From positions 186,001 to 250,000 of the forward strand of contig JAZKXO010000079.1 of the NCBI GenBank assembly GCA_045611685.1: 64,000 bases of DNA, read 5' to 3'. The notes beneath the pieces were generated by a model. That model saw nothing but the letters and a program-made list of their open reading frames with translations, had not been told where the DNA came from and did no database searches. Position numbers and translations under genes: made by a program. The DNA comes from SIG701 sp045611685. Its GTDB lineage: Bacteria; Bacillota; Clostridia; Oscillospirales; CAG-272. Below, piece by piece: positions 36,362 to 45,372 of the stretch; within the stretch, counting starts at the first letter, position 1; every line of letters begins with the position of its first letter.

Positions 36362-37531
36362 TCATTTGCCGAAGTCTTCAGGCAGTTCCGCAACAATAGC
36401 AGCCAACTGCTTTGCACGGCTGACCAAAGAATCCGCTATCATATATTCATCCGTGGAATGAGCGCGCCCGCCGAATGGACCCATAGAGCAAATGCTGGGA
36501 GTGCCTGCCATGGTTGTATAAGAAGCATCGGAACCACTGGATTTTTTGTAGGGCTCCAACGCACCGAAGCCATACTTCTCTGATACTTGACTGGCGTGAG
36601 CCGCTAACGCATAGTTCCCCGGTGTAGCCTCCATGGGAAGGCGTTCGCCCACCACTTCAAAAGTAGACACAGTACCGGGAATATACGATTTTGCGATAAT
36701 TCCCTCCACGTGATCCCGAATCTCGTCGCGCTGCTTCATCTCCCAATAACGGTTATACAGTGTAAACATCGCCTCGCCCGGAACGGTATTCGGCGCGGTA
36801 CCGCCGCTGATCATTCCGCAGTTATAGGTAATCTGCTCCTGATCGCTGGGGGCCTCGATAGCCAAAATTTTATGGGCCGCCTCCTTAATGGCACTGATAC
36901 CCGAGGCATAGTGTGCACCCGCATGGGTTGCATATCCTTTTACATAAACCTTATACCGAATGGAACCCTTTCGTCCGACGGTAACTCTTCCCTCAAGTCC
37001 GCCTTCAAGCGTAATAGCGGCAGCGCATCCGCGGGCATTATCGCGAATGAAATCCTTGCCTGCTTCTCCGGACAAGCCTTCGCTCAGTTCTTCATCGCTG
37101 ATCATAATAAACTTGATCGGTCTTTCCTTGTACCCCGCATCCTTCAGCGCGCACATAGTCAAAAGTCCAATCGCAAGTCCGCCTTTCATATCAACCACGC
37201 CCGGACCAAAAAACTTGCCGTCCTCCTCACGGAATAACGGCTCTTTGAACGTACCGACCGGGAACACTGTATCCAGATGTCCGGTAAATGCCACGGGTGG
37301 GAGAGGCGCATCCTCGTTCCAGGTAATCAAGACACCGTTGCCTGCTTTCTCAAACGGGATGATTTGCACATGGAATCCCTCTTGTTGTGCAAACGCAGAA
37401 AGATACGAACCAACTGCATCCACAGCTTCTTTGTCCGGCGTATAGCTCTCAAGACAGATAATGTCCTTCAAAAGCTGCTTAAATTGATCCGCCCGTGCGT
37501 CCACACTGGCAAATACTTGTTCAATCATCAT
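36362..37531 (-). CDS. M20-family metallopeptidase (glutamate carboxypeptidase-like)
   Basis: M20 enzymes are dizinc exopeptidases or deacylases in the cytoplasm. The 389 residues include the first metal histidine in VAFTGHLDTVFPVG, the bridging aspartate in GPGVVDMKGGLAIG, the catalytic glutamate in ISDEELSEG, the dimerisation-domain GYATHAGAHYASG, and the last ligand near GRAHSTDEYMIADSL. Start MMIEQVFAS has ACGGAGG upstream. The closest named subgroup is carboxypeptidase G2-like. It lies 82 bases downstream of murI on the same strand. Confidence 0.9.
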   Translation of the reverse strand: MMIEQVFASVDARADQFKQLLKDIICLESYTPDKEAVDAVGSYLSAFAQQEGFHVQIIPFEKAGNGVLITWNEDAPLPPVAFTGHLDTVFPVGTFKEPLFREEDGKFFGPGVVDMKGGLAIGLLTMCALKDAGYKERPIKFIMISDEELSEGLSGEAGKDFIRDNARGCAAAITLEGGLEGRVTVGRKGSIRYKVYVKGYATHAGAHYASGISAIKEAAHKILAIEAPSDQEQITYNCGMISGGTAPNTVPGEAMFTLYNRYWEMKQRDEIRDHVEGIIAKSYIPGTVSTFEVVGERLPMEATPGNYALAAHASQVSEKYGFGALEPYKKSSGSDASYTTMAGTPSICSMGPFGGRAHSTDEYMIADSLVSRAKQLAAIVAELPEDFGK

Positions 37532-37613
37532 TGTATCCTCCGTAAAATTTGCCTCTTGTTTTTCCGCTTTGTCGCGCAAATTTTTTATCCATCACGATGG
37601 TTGTTCCAAAGAT

Positions 37614-38435
37614 TCAGGATGTCTCCGATATTCTTTGCTTACATTTGCTCCGACCGACCTCGAGTAGTTTTTCAGAAAAACGCAGTCTTTCCTCGGTAGG
37701 ATCGCTGTTATCAATAATAACCTCGCCCGCCGTCGTGCGATCCGCGAAAGAGCCGTGCAGGCGCAGTTGATGCTGTACCTCTCTTGCGGTGCCGGGACCG
37801 CCGTCAAAGAGCTCTGCCTTTCCCGCCGCCTTTTCGATTGCCTCGCGAACAAACGGATAGTGCGTGCATCCGAGAACAACGGCATCGGCTGGCTCGTCGC
37901 AAAACGGCAGAAACAGCTCGGCGAGATACGCATCGAGCGCTTCGCCCTCAAGCACGCCCGCTTCCACCATCTGTGCAAGATTCGGGCAAGGGAGAGGGAT
38001 CACCTCTGCGTTCTTTTCATACGTTCCCATAAGCGCTCGGAATTTGGCGGACGCCAAAGTTACAGGCGTAGCCATAACCAGCACGCGCCCACCGGGATAC
38101 GCTTCTACCGCCGGCTTGATAGCGGGCTCCATCCCGATAATGGGAATGCCCGCGTACTTTTCGCGGAGATACGAGACCGCGGCTCCCGTTGCCGTATTGC
38201 AGGCGATAACGACCGCCTTGGCTCCCTTTTCGATAAGCCGACCGATGTGCTCGTCGGCAAACGCGCGCACCTCCTCCTCCGTTCTGGAGCCGTACGGCGC
38301 ATGGAGAGAATCACCGAAATAGAGATAGGATTCGTTCGGCATAAGCGTGGTGAGTTCAGAGAGAGTGCTGATTCCTCCCACACCGGAATCGAACACGGCA
38401 ATCGGGCGGTTGTCGTATGTATCAGTCATGGGCAT
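37614..38435 (-). CDS. murI: Glutamate racemase
   Basis: MurI makes D-glutamate for peptidoglycan with two cysteines. The start FDSGVGGISTLSELTTLMP is typical; the first catalytic cysteine is in VVIACNTATGAA and the second in VVLGCTHYPF. The 273 residues fit the family. I chose ATG 38435 (AAAGGAG 10 bases before); ATG 38429 is also possible. The mid segment GMEPAIKPAVEAYPGGRVLVMATPVTLAS is conserved. Confidence 0.95.
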   Translation of the reverse strand: MPMTDTYDNRPIAVFDSGVGGISTLSELTTLMPNESYLYFGDSLHAPYGSRTEEEVRAFADEHIGRLIEKGAKAVVIACNTATGAAVSYLREKYAGIPIIGMEPAIKPAVEAYPGGRVLVMATPVTLASAKFRALMGTYEKNAEVIPLPCPNLAQMVEAGVLEGEALDAYLAELFLPFCDEPADAVVLGCTHYPFVREAIEKAAGKAELFDGGPGTAREVQHQLRLHGSFADRTTAGEVIIDNSDPTEERLRFSEKLLEVGRSKCKQRISETS

Positions 38436-38559
38436 ATTGTCAGCGCTCCTTTCAAACCTATATATCAGTATTGTAGCATATTCACCTTTCGCTTGCAAGG
38501 GCATTTGGGAAATCCTTTTTTGAACAGGATGTAAAAATGCGAAAACCTCACACTGCCTA

Positions 38560-38588
38560 TTGTTTTTGGAATAAAAATATGGTATCAT
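38560..38588 (+). promoter_or_regulatory. Promoter of the beta-helix surface protein gene
   Basis: TTGTTT (38560-38565) and TATCAT (38583-38588) are spaced by 17 bp. Confidence 0.55.
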
Positions 38589-38662
38589 TATAGATGACAG
38601 TTTCGAAAAAATCGCACATAACGCAACAGAAAGGAGTCATTCCCTCACCTGTCGTTTTGGGA

Positions 38663-39658
38663 ATGGACAACCGTATGAAGCACCGTACCTTTACACGCAT
38701 CGTAACCGCCGCCTTGGCGCTTTCTATGCTTTTCTCTTTTACCGTTCTTCTCGCGCCGACGGCATCCGCCGCCGCGAAGCTCACGAAGACGGTAAATCTC
38801 TCCCTCCCGCGCCGCGATATAACCGATCACGGCTACACGTGGGACAACAGAAACGCAACGCTCACGCTCGACGGGCTGTATATAGACACAAAAGACGACT
38901 ACGGTCTCAAGATCACTTCCGGTGCAACCGTCGTTCTTAAGGGACAAAACTACATAAAGGCATCCCGTGCCGCGCTCGCTCTGGCAGGCACGGTTACGTT
39001 CAAGGGAAGCGGTACCTTGACCCTCGTCTCCGGTGATATGGGCATCTACTGCTATTCCACCGACGACTCCACGACCGTCCGCTTTATGTCGGGCAAGTAC
39101 GACATCAAAGCCGGCGGAGACGGCATTTACAGTACGCACTCCACGGTTTCGTTTATTGACGGAGATTGGAAGATTCAGGCGTCAACCCCCAAGAATTTTG
39201 CCATTAGCGGCCGCGTCCTCAAACTGTACGGCGGCAAAATGACGATGGACAACGCCGTACACGCGACGCTGCATCTCGATATTCAGGCGCTCTCCTTGTC
39301 CGTCGCCGCCGAGAAACCTGCGCTTATGTCCGATAAAAATCTCACGATTGCTGATGTGGAGATTCTCGCAGGATCGCACGCGGATTCCTTGAAAGAACTC
39401 TCCGAGTACAGCGGTGAAAACTGCGTGAAGATGAAATCCATCCGCAAGGATACGCGCACCAGCATCTTCTTCGGTGAGAGCGTACCGCGCACCGTTGACC
39501 ATATCGTTCTCGTCGTACTCCTTGTGCTTTTTGCCGGCGGCATCGCGATCCCGTTCGTTCTCGCACAGAAGAAAACGAAGCGCGCGCTCGCCAAAGCAGC
39601 CGAAGAACAGGCAGCGGCAGAAGCGAAACGGAAAGCCGAAAAGCAGAGCCGCAAATAA
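38663..39658 (+). CDS. Secreted, membrane-anchored beta-helix-like surface protein (about 331 aa)
   Basis: A signal peptide (MKHRTFTRIVTAALALSMLFSFTVLLAPTASAAA) opens the protein. The middle 220 residues show repeated short strands with G/T turns (TLTLDGLYIDTKDDYGLKI, GTVTFKGSGTLTLVSGDMGIYCYS, FMSGKYDIKAGGDGIYS, FIDGDWKIQASTPKNFAISG), the style of right-handed beta-helix or carbohydrate-binding domains of the cellulosomal type. A C-terminal helix (DHIVLVVLLVLFAGGIAIPFVLAQ) and a basic Ala/Lys/Glu tail anchor it. The start is uncertain: AAAGGAG sits at 38631, too far from ATG 38663 or 38675. Function unknown. Confidence 0.75.
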   Translation: MDNRMKHRTFTRIVTAALALSMLFSFTVLLAPTASAAAKLTKTVNLSLPRRDITDHGYTWDNRNATLTLDGLYIDTKDDYGLKITSGATVVLKGQNYIKASRAALALAGTVTFKGSGTLTLVSGDMGIYCYSTDDSTTVRFMSGKYDIKAGGDGIYSTHSTVSFIDGDWKIQASTPKNFAISGRVLKLYGGKMTMDNAVHATLHLDIQALSLSVAAEKPALMSDKNLTIADVEILAGSHADSLKELSEYSGENCVKMKSIRKDTRTSIFFGESVPRTVDHIVLVVLLVLFAGGIAIPFVLAQKKTKRALAKAAEEQAAAEAKRKAEKQSRK

Positions 39659-39680
39659 ACGACGGGATCCTAAAAACAAA

Positions 39681-39714
39681 TAAGGGGGATACCGAAAGGA
39701 TCCCCCTTATCTTA
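39681..39714 (+). terminator. Terminator after the beta-helix surface protein gene
   Basis: TAAGGGGGAT and the complementary ATCCCCCTTA pair around an 8-9 base loop; the trailing T tract (TCTTAAATTT) is interrupted. Confidence 0.65.
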
Positions 39715-39739
39715 AATTTACAGTAACGGACGGTATCAT

Positions 39740-41053
39740 ATGAATCAATCGCCGCGTCGCCCCATGGGAACGGCACAACCGAGCAAGTCCCCCAACGGCG
39801 CACCGCAGAGACCTTTGTCCCTGCCGCAAAACAGACCGCCGCAGAACAGGCAGGCGGGAACGCTTGCCCCCGTGCGTCCAATTCCCTCTCCGCCGAAAAA
39901 GGGAGGTGCCCCCGTAAATCGAAGGCCGCCGCTCTCTAAAGAGGAGGAGGCTCGCCGCCGTACCGCCGCCAGACGAGAGGCAGAAAGGCGTGCCGCCGCG
40001 CGCCGCCGGAAAAGAATACGTTTTATCTGTACGGTATGCATGGGCGCCGTTGTTCTGATACTTTTTGCCCTCTCACTCCGCTCCTGTGTGAATAACAAGT
40101 CCGTCCCCGCATCCATTCCGGAAACGACGCCATTTGTCGAGGAAACACCGCCCATCGAGACGACCACCCTCCCGCCGGCCGATCCCGAACCGGATATACC
40201 GACGGTAATCCGCCCGACGCCGTGCGCCGCCACGGTTACACTGACCGACGAGATTGACAGCGCGTACGCCGTACTCGTCTCCATCACCGACAATCGAATC
40301 TTAGCCGAGAAATCGGCAAACGCCAAAATTCATCCTGCGTCCCTCACGAAGGTAATGTCGCTGATCGTCGCGTACGAGCACATCGGCAATCTTTCGGACA
40401 CTGTAACCGTTACGAGCACGCTCATTGATCCCTTGTACAAAGCAGAAGCCTCCCTGGCGGGATTCGCACCGGGCGAAACCGTAACGCTTCTCGATCTTCT
40501 CTACGGCATGATCCTCCCCTCCGGTGCGGAGGCTACAGTTGCCTTAGCCGAATACGTTGCCGGAAGCGAGGACGCCTTCGTTTCACTCATGAACGAAAAA
40601 GCCGCAGAGCTGGGACTTACTAAAACCCATTTCACGAACGCGACGGGGCTTCACGACAAGGAGCACCATTCAACCGCCATAGAGATGGCGATGATCCTCA
40701 CCTACGCTATGCAGTACGAGGACTGTGCCAAGATTCTCTCGACGTACCGCCACACGACTGCACCGACGGAGAAGCATCCGGAAGGGCTCCTCCTCGAATC
40801 CACAATGTTTTCACGAATGTACGGCGATGAGCCGGACGGCGTTACGATCCTTGCGGGTAAAACGGGCTACACGCACGAGGCGCATCACTGCCTCATGAGC
40901 TACGCCGAGGACGACGTAACGGGCGATGCATACGTTTTCGTTTCCATTGACTCTACCGAGAAATTCGGTCCCGTCTTTGATGCGATAAACGTGTATTCGG
41001 ACTATACAAACGTCATTGACAAAGAAACGGGCGAGCGCGTATTTTTGCCGTAA
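39740..41053 (+). CDS. D-alanyl-D-alanine carboxypeptidase (peptidase S11) with long cytoplasmic Pro/Arg-rich N-terminus
   Basis: The enzyme trims stem pentapeptides of peptidoglycan. Residues 1-92 are cytoplasmic and rich in P, R, Q and A; a helix follows (ICTVCMGAVVLILFALSL), then a Pro/Thr linker to about 165, then the S11 domain. Catalytic motifs: SxxK as HPASLTKVMS, the second motif as LPSGAEA (SGA where SGN is usual) and the third as LAGKTGYTHEA. The HFTNATGLHDKEHHST segment is typical. It is one of the DacF/DacA-like enzymes, anchored by an N-terminal rather than C-terminal helix. No clear ribosome-binding site precedes the ATG. Confidence 0.9.
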   Translation: MNQSPRRPMGTAQPSKSPNGAPQRPLSLPQNRPPQNRQAGTLAPVRPIPSPPKKGGAPVNRRPPLSKEEEARRRTAARREAERRAAARRRKRIRFICTVCMGAVVLILFALSLRSCVNNKSVPASIPETTPFVEETPPIETTTLPPADPEPDIPTVIRPTPCAATVTLTDEIDSAYAVLVSITDNRILAEKSANAKIHPASLTKVMSLIVAYEHIGNLSDTVTVTSTLIDPLYKAEASLAGFAPGETVTLLDLLYGMILPSGAEATVALAEYVAGSEDAFVSLMNEKAAELGLTKTHFTNATGLHDKEHHSTAIEMAMILTYAMQYEDCAKILSTYRHTTAPTEKHPEGLLLESTMFSRMYGDEPDGVTILAGKTGYTHEAHHCLMSYAEDDVTGDAYVFVSIDSTEKFGPVFDAINVYSDYTNVIDKETGERVFLP

Positions 41054-41058
41054 AAATT

Positions 41059-41092
41059 AAGGCTGTTGCATCGAATGCAACAGCCTTTTCTT
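41059..41092. terminator. Terminator shared by the carboxypeptidase gene and the arginine operon
   Basis: AAGGCTGTTGCAT and ATGCAACAGCCTT pair around CGA, with T runs on the plus side and A-rich (T on the minus) on the other. Confidence 0.85.
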
Positions 41093-41097
41093 CTTTT

Positions 41098-42009
41098 TTA
41101 TTTGTTCCCTGCCATGCAGCGGACGAGCACCGCCTTCTGTGCGTGCAGACGGTTCTCCGCCTCGTCGAAGAGCTCGTTTGCGTGCGCCTCGAATACGTCA
41201 GCGGTGATCTCCTCGCCGCGGTGTGCGGGGAGGCAGTGCTGTACCATACAGCCGGGATTGGCGACACCGAGAATCTTCTCATTGATCTGATAGCCGGCAA
41301 ATTTCAGTTTCCGTGCGGCGGCTTCTTCTTCCTGACCCATGGAAGCCCACACGTCCGTATAAAGGACGTCCGCACCGGCGGCGGCCTCTTCCACGTTATC
41401 CGTGCAGAGGAAACTGCCGTTTTCAGAAGCCCATTTCATAATCTCCGCATCGGGCTTGTGCTCTTTCGGGCAGGCGATCGCGACGGACATACCGGTCTTG
41501 ATACCGCCTACGATCAGGGAGTTTGCCATATTGTTGCCGTCGCCGATAAAGCAGAGTTTATTGCCGCTGATGTGTCCCTTGTGTTCACGAATCGTCATAA
41601 GATCGGCAAGAACCTGGCAGGGGTGGCAGTAGTCCGTAAGGCCGTTGATGATCGGGATCGAGCCGTACTGGGCAAGCGTTTCCACTTCCTTCTGTTCGAA
41701 CGTACGGATCATAATGCCGTCAAGATAACGGGAAAGCACGCGTGCGGTGTCCTCCACCGGCTCGCCGCGGCCGATCTGGAGATCGCGCGAGGAGAGGAAC
41801 AGCGCCTGGCCGCCGAGATCGTACATACCAACCTCGAACGAAACGCGGGTACGGGTAGAGGATTTTTGGAAGATCATACCGAGCGTCTTTCCTTTGAGAA
41901 TATGATGCTCGATGCCGTTCTTCTTCTCATACTTGAGCTGATCGGCAAGATTCAGTATATCAATGATCTCCTCGGTGGAAAGATCCATCAGTTTCAAAAG
42001 ATGCTTCAT
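41098..42009 (-). CDS. argF: Ornithine carbamoyltransferase
   Basis: ArgF makes citrulline from ornithine and carbamoyl phosphate. The carbamoyl-phosphate site FQKSSTRTRVSFEVG and the ornithine site HCLPAHRGEEI are complete, as are NGLTDYCHPCQVLADL and FIGDGNNMANSL. The start MKHLLKLMDLS at 42009 has AAGGAG upstream and gives 303 residues. It is the last gene of argCJBDF. argG and argH are not in the window. Confidence 0.96.
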   Translation of the reverse strand: MKHLLKLMDLSTEEIIDILNLADQLKYEKKNGIEHHILKGKTLGMIFQKSSTRTRVSFEVGMYDLGGQALFLSSRDLQIGRGEPVEDTARVLSRYLDGIMIRTFEQKEVETLAQYGSIPIINGLTDYCHPCQVLADLMTIREHKGHISGNKLCFIGDGNNMANSLIVGGIKTGMSVAIACPKEHKPDAEIMKWASENGSFLCTDNVEEAAAGADVLYTDVWASMGQEEEAAARKLKFAGYQINEKILGVANPGCMVQHCLPAHRGEEITADVFEAHANELFDEAENRLHAQKAVLVRCMAGNK

Positions 42010-42022
42010 CTGTAAATCTCCT

Positions 42023-43186
42023 TTATTCTGCAATTACTTCTTTGAGAATCCCGATTGCTTTTTTGAGGTCTTCCATGGGAATATTGAGAGCAGGCAAGAG
42101 CCGTACTTTTTCCTTGGCAGAGAGAACGACGACGCCTCGCTCCATGCAACCGGCAATCACATCCTTCGCCGGTTTTTCGGTCTGAATACCGATCATAAGC
42201 CCAAGCCCGCTCACGCCGAGAACACCCTTCGCGCCCGTGAGTTCGGAGAAAATATATTCCGATTTTGCCCGCACGTCGGCGAGAAGCGCATCGTCTATGC
42301 GGGAGAGGATACTGACAGCGCCCGCGGATGCGATCGGATTGCCGCCGAACGTAGAACCGTGCGTGCCCGGCTTGTAGGTATCGGAAAGTTTCTCACCGAG
42401 CATCGTCACGCCGAGCGGCAAGCCGCCCGCAAGTCCCTTCGCGGTGGATACGATGTCCGGCTGAATGCCGTACTGCTCGAACGCGTAAAGCGAGCCGGTA
42501 CGTCCGTTGCCCGTCTGTACCTCGTCGATGATGAGAAGCACGTCGTTTTCTTTCACGAAATCGGCAATTGTGCGTACGTACTCCTTCTCGAGCGGATAGA
42601 CACCGCCCTCGCCCTGCACGAGTTCCATCATGACTGCGCACGCGTTGTTTTCTTTGACCAGACGGATGACATCCTCGGCATCGGTCGGATCAGCATACAC
42701 AAACCCTTCCGGGAACGGACCGAATTTCGTATGGAACACGTCCTGTCCGGTCGCAGAGAGCGTCGCCAGCGTGCGCCCGTGAAAGCTGTTTTTGAGCGTT
42801 ACGACCGTCGAGCGTCCGTCTCCGTATTTTTCATACGAATAGAGCCGCGCCGCTTTGATCGCGCATTCGTTCGCCTCGGCACCGGAGTTGGAGAAAAAGA
42901 CTTTTTTCATGCCGGTACGTCTGCAGAGCATCTCTGCCAGTTCAGCGCACGGGCCCGTGTAATAAAGGTTCGATGCGTGCTGGAGCTTTCCGAGCTGATC
43001 GCTCACCGCCTTTTGCCAGACGGGATCAGAAATGCCGAACGTATTGACCGCAATGCCCGTACCGAGATCTATATATTCCTTGCCCGTATCGTCGGTGAGA
43101 TGGGAGCCCTCTCCCTTCACAAACGCCACGGGAAAACGCGCATAGGTATGCGCAACGTATTCGTTATCGAGTGATTTTATATCCAT
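42023..43186 (-). CDS. argD: Acetylornithine aminotransferase
   Basis: ArgD is a class III PLP aminotransferase, 387 residues. The PLP site includes FFSNSGAEANECAIKAAR, SFHGRTLATLSATG, LLIIDEVQTGNGRTG, and the PLP lysine in DIVSTAKGLAGGLPLG. GSTFGGNPIASA follows. It lies between argB (29 bases) and argF (13 bases) in the operon. It may also serve the succinyl-diaminopimelate step in lysine synthesis, as known for some ArgD enzymes. Confidence 0.95.
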   Translation of the reverse strand: MDIKSLDNEYVAHTYARFPVAFVKGEGSHLTDDTGKEYIDLGTGIAVNTFGISDPVWQKAVSDQLGKLQHASNLYYTGPCAELAEMLCRRTGMKKVFFSNSGAEANECAIKAARLYSYEKYGDGRSTVVTLKNSFHGRTLATLSATGQDVFHTKFGPFPEGFVYADPTDAEDVIRLVKENNACAVMMELVQGEGGVYPLEKEYVRTIADFVKENDVLLIIDEVQTGNGRTGSLYAFEQYGIQPDIVSTAKGLAGGLPLGVTMLGEKLSDTYKPGTHGSTFGGNPIASAGAVSILSRIDDALLADVRAKSEYIFSELTGAKGVLGVSGLGLMIGIQTEKPAKDVIAGCMERGVVVLSAKEKVRLLPALNIPMEDLKKAIGILKEVIAE

Positions 43187-43215
43187 TGTATTGCCTCGGT
43201 TATAATCGTTTTGGT

Positions 43216-44073
43216 TCAGACGAGCATCGTGCCGATACCCTCATCCGTCAAGGTTTCTATGAGGATGGAGTGCGGTACTCTGCCGTCAATGATGAAGACC
43301 TTGCTGACGCCGCGGCGGATCGCCTCAATGCAGCATTCCACCTTCGGGATCATACCGCCGGAGATGATGCCCTCGTGAATCAGTTCGGGGGCATCGCTCA
43401 CGTTGATCTTCGAGATAAGCGTTGAGGGATCGTCCTTATCACGAAGGATGCCGACGATATCCGTCATCGAAATAAGCGATTCCGCTTTCAGCATGCCGGC
43501 AATACGCGCGGCCGCCGTATCGGCGTTGATGTTATACGTATTCCCTTCGTTGTCGCATCCGACGGTGGAGATAACGGGAATATACCCTTTTTCAAGCACG
43601 TCCAGAATCGGCTGTGTATTCACGTTCGTGATCTCGCCAACGTACCCAAGCTCTTCTTTCAGTTGTACGGCCTCGATCATGTGTCCGTCCACGCCGCAAA
43701 GGCCGATCGCACGGCCGCCTTTATTTTGAAGGAGATTCACAAGATTCTTATTGATCTTGCCCGCAAGAACCATCTGCACGATGTCCATGCTCTCCCCATC
43801 CGTCACGCGGAGGCCGTCCACGAAACGGGACTCCTTACCGATCTTTTTGAGCATATCGCTGATCTCGGGACCGCCGCCGTGTACCAAGACAACCTTGATA
43901 CCGATGAGCGACAAAAGAACGATATCGCCCATCACGGCTTCTTTCAGTTCTTCGTTGATCATAGCGTTGCCGCCGTATTTCACAACGATGATCTTATTGT
44001 AGTATTTCTGTATGTACGGCAGAGCGTGTATGAGAACTTCCGCTCTCTGCGCATTCGTCATTTCCAAATCCAT
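43216..44073 (-). CDS. argB: Acetylglutamate kinase
   Basis: ArgB phosphorylates N-acetylglutamate and is the usual feedback point for arginine. The 285 residues show KIIVVKYGGNAMI, VLVHGGGPEISDMLKK, the acetylglutamate segment and NINADTAAARIAGMLKAE, and the C-terminal SGGMIPKVECCIEAIRRGVSKVFIIDGRVPHSILIE. The N-terminal extension of about 20 residues with RAEVLIHALPYIQKYY is the form found in arginine-inhibited kinases. Confidence 0.96.
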   Translation of the reverse strand: MDLEMTNAQRAEVLIHALPYIQKYYNKIIVVKYGGNAMINEELKEAVMGDIVLLSLIGIKVVLVHGGGPEISDMLKKIGKESRFVDGLRVTDGESMDIVQMVLAGKINKNLVNLLQNKGGRAIGLCGVDGHMIEAVQLKEELGYVGEITNVNTQPILDVLEKGYIPVISTVGCDNEGNTYNINADTAAARIAGMLKAESLISMTDIVGILRDKDDPSTLISKINVSDAPELIHEGIISGGMIPKVECCIEAIRRGVSKVFIIDGRVPHSILIETLTDEGIGTMLV

Positions 44074-44090
44074 TTTTATCTCCTAACAAA

Positions 44091-45320
44091 TCAGGTGCGG
44101 TAATCGCCGTTGATTTTTACGTAATCGTACGTCAGATCGCATCCCCATGCGGTAGCGGATGCGTCGCCGTCGTTGAGCGCGACCACGATATCGATCTCGC
44201 TCTCGGTGAGGATCGTCTTCGCCGTCTCCTCCGAGAAATCAACGCCCGCGCCTCCCTTGCACACGAGGATCTCCCCCGCCTTCGAGCGGAAGGAAACGTC
44301 TACCTTGTTCACGTCTACAAAGACGCCGCTGTAGCCGATCGCACAAAGGATACGTCCCCAGTTGGCGTCCGCGCCGAACATGGCGGCTTTCGTAAGAGAC
44401 GAGCAGATGACGGATTTTGCAACTGTCTGTGCGGTCTCCGCGTTGGGTGCACCGGAGAGTTCACAGGTGAGGAGTTTCGTCGCGCCCTCGCCGTCACCGG
44501 CGATCATCTTGCAAAGTTCTACCGTTACGGCGTGGAGTGCTTCGGCAAACGCGTCAAAGTCCGCGCCCTCGCCGGCGATCTCAAGATTGCCCGCCATGCC
44601 GTTTGCCAGAACACAAACGGTATCGTTGGTAGAGGTATCCCCGTCCACGCTTACCATATTGAAAGAGGTCTTTACGTCCTCGCTAAGCGCTTTCTGAAGC
44701 ATTTCGGCGGAGATCGCGCAGTCGGTCGTAACAAACACGAGCATCGTTGCCATGTTCGGATGGATCATACCCGAGCCCTTGGCAATACCGCCGATACGGC
44801 ACTCTTTGCCGCCCGCGGTGAAGGAGTAAGCAACCTCCTTTTTCTTCGTGTCGGTCGTCATGATCGCCTCGGCGGCATATGCACTGCCGTCCGATGTAAC
44901 CGACGCGGCAAGCTCTCCGATGTGCTCGGCGATCGGATCAATCGAAAGCGGCTGACCGATTACACCGGTGGAAGCGACAACTACGTCATCGGGAGCGATT
45001 GCGAGCGCGTCGCCGGTAACCCGGCACATTGCCTCAGCGATCTCAACGCCGTTTGCGTTACAGGTGTTAGCGTTGCCGCTGTTGCAGACGATCGCACGTG
45101 CTTTACCGTTTGCAATGTTTTTCTGTGTAACGAGAATCGGTGCGCCCTTCACAAGATTCTTCGTATATACGCCGGCCGCCGCCGCGGGCACTTCGCTCAC
45201 GATCAAAGCGAGATCACGCTTGGTACGGTTCTTGCGGATGCCGCAGTGGATACCGCCCGCCTTAAATCCTTTTGCGGCGCAAACGCCGCCTTTGATTTGA
45301 GTAATCATAATCTTTTTCAC
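44091..45320 (-). CDS. argJ: Bifunctional glutamate N-acetyltransferase / amino-acid acetyltransferase
   Basis: ArgJ recycles acetyl from acetylornithine and, in the bifunctional form, also acetylates glutamate from acetyl-CoA. The precursor self-cleaves at a threonine in MIHPNMATMLVFVTTD, which is present. ICGIRKNRTKRDLALIVSE, VCNSGNANTCNG and NWGRILCAIGYSG are typical. The start is GTG 45320 with AAGGG 7 bases before, or ATG 45308; the start lies inside a long hairpin. No separate argA is seen in the operon, which fits a bifunctional enzyme. Confidence 0.95.
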   Translation of the reverse strand: MKKIMITQIKGGVCAAKGFKAGGIHCGIRKNRTKRDLALIVSEVPAAAAGVYTKNLVKGAPILVTQKNIANGKARAIVCNSGNANTCNANGVEIAEAMCRVTGDALAIAPDDVVVASTGVIGQPLSIDPIAEHIGELAASVTSDGSAYAAEAIMTTDTKKKEVAYSFTAGGKECRIGGIAKGSGMIHPNMATMLVFVTTDCAISAEMLQKALSEDVKTSFNMVSVDGDTSTNDTVCVLANGMAGNLEIAGEGADFDAFAEALHAVTVELCKMIAGDGEGATKLLTCELSGAPNAETAQTVAKSVICSSLTKAAMFGADANWGRILCAIGYSGVFVDVNKVDVSFRSKAGEILVCKGGAGVDFSEETAKTILTESEIDIVVALNDGDASATAWGCDLTYDYVKINGDYRT

Positions 45321-45354
45321 GGGAAAACCCTTTTTACAAAAAGATTTTTCCCGT
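45319..45354 (-). promoter_or_regulatory. Hairpin covering the argJ ribosome-binding site and start codon
   Basis: On the minus strand ACGGGAAAA pairs with TTTTCCCGT and inner TCTTTT with AAAAGG, leaving a loop of about four bases. The AAAAAGGG site is inside the stem and the GTG start overlaps its 3' edge. There is no T run after it, so it is not an intrinsic terminator in this direction. A translational gate for argJ is possible. Confidence 0.5.
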
Positions 45355-45372
45355 ACCCTTTCCCAAAAACTT

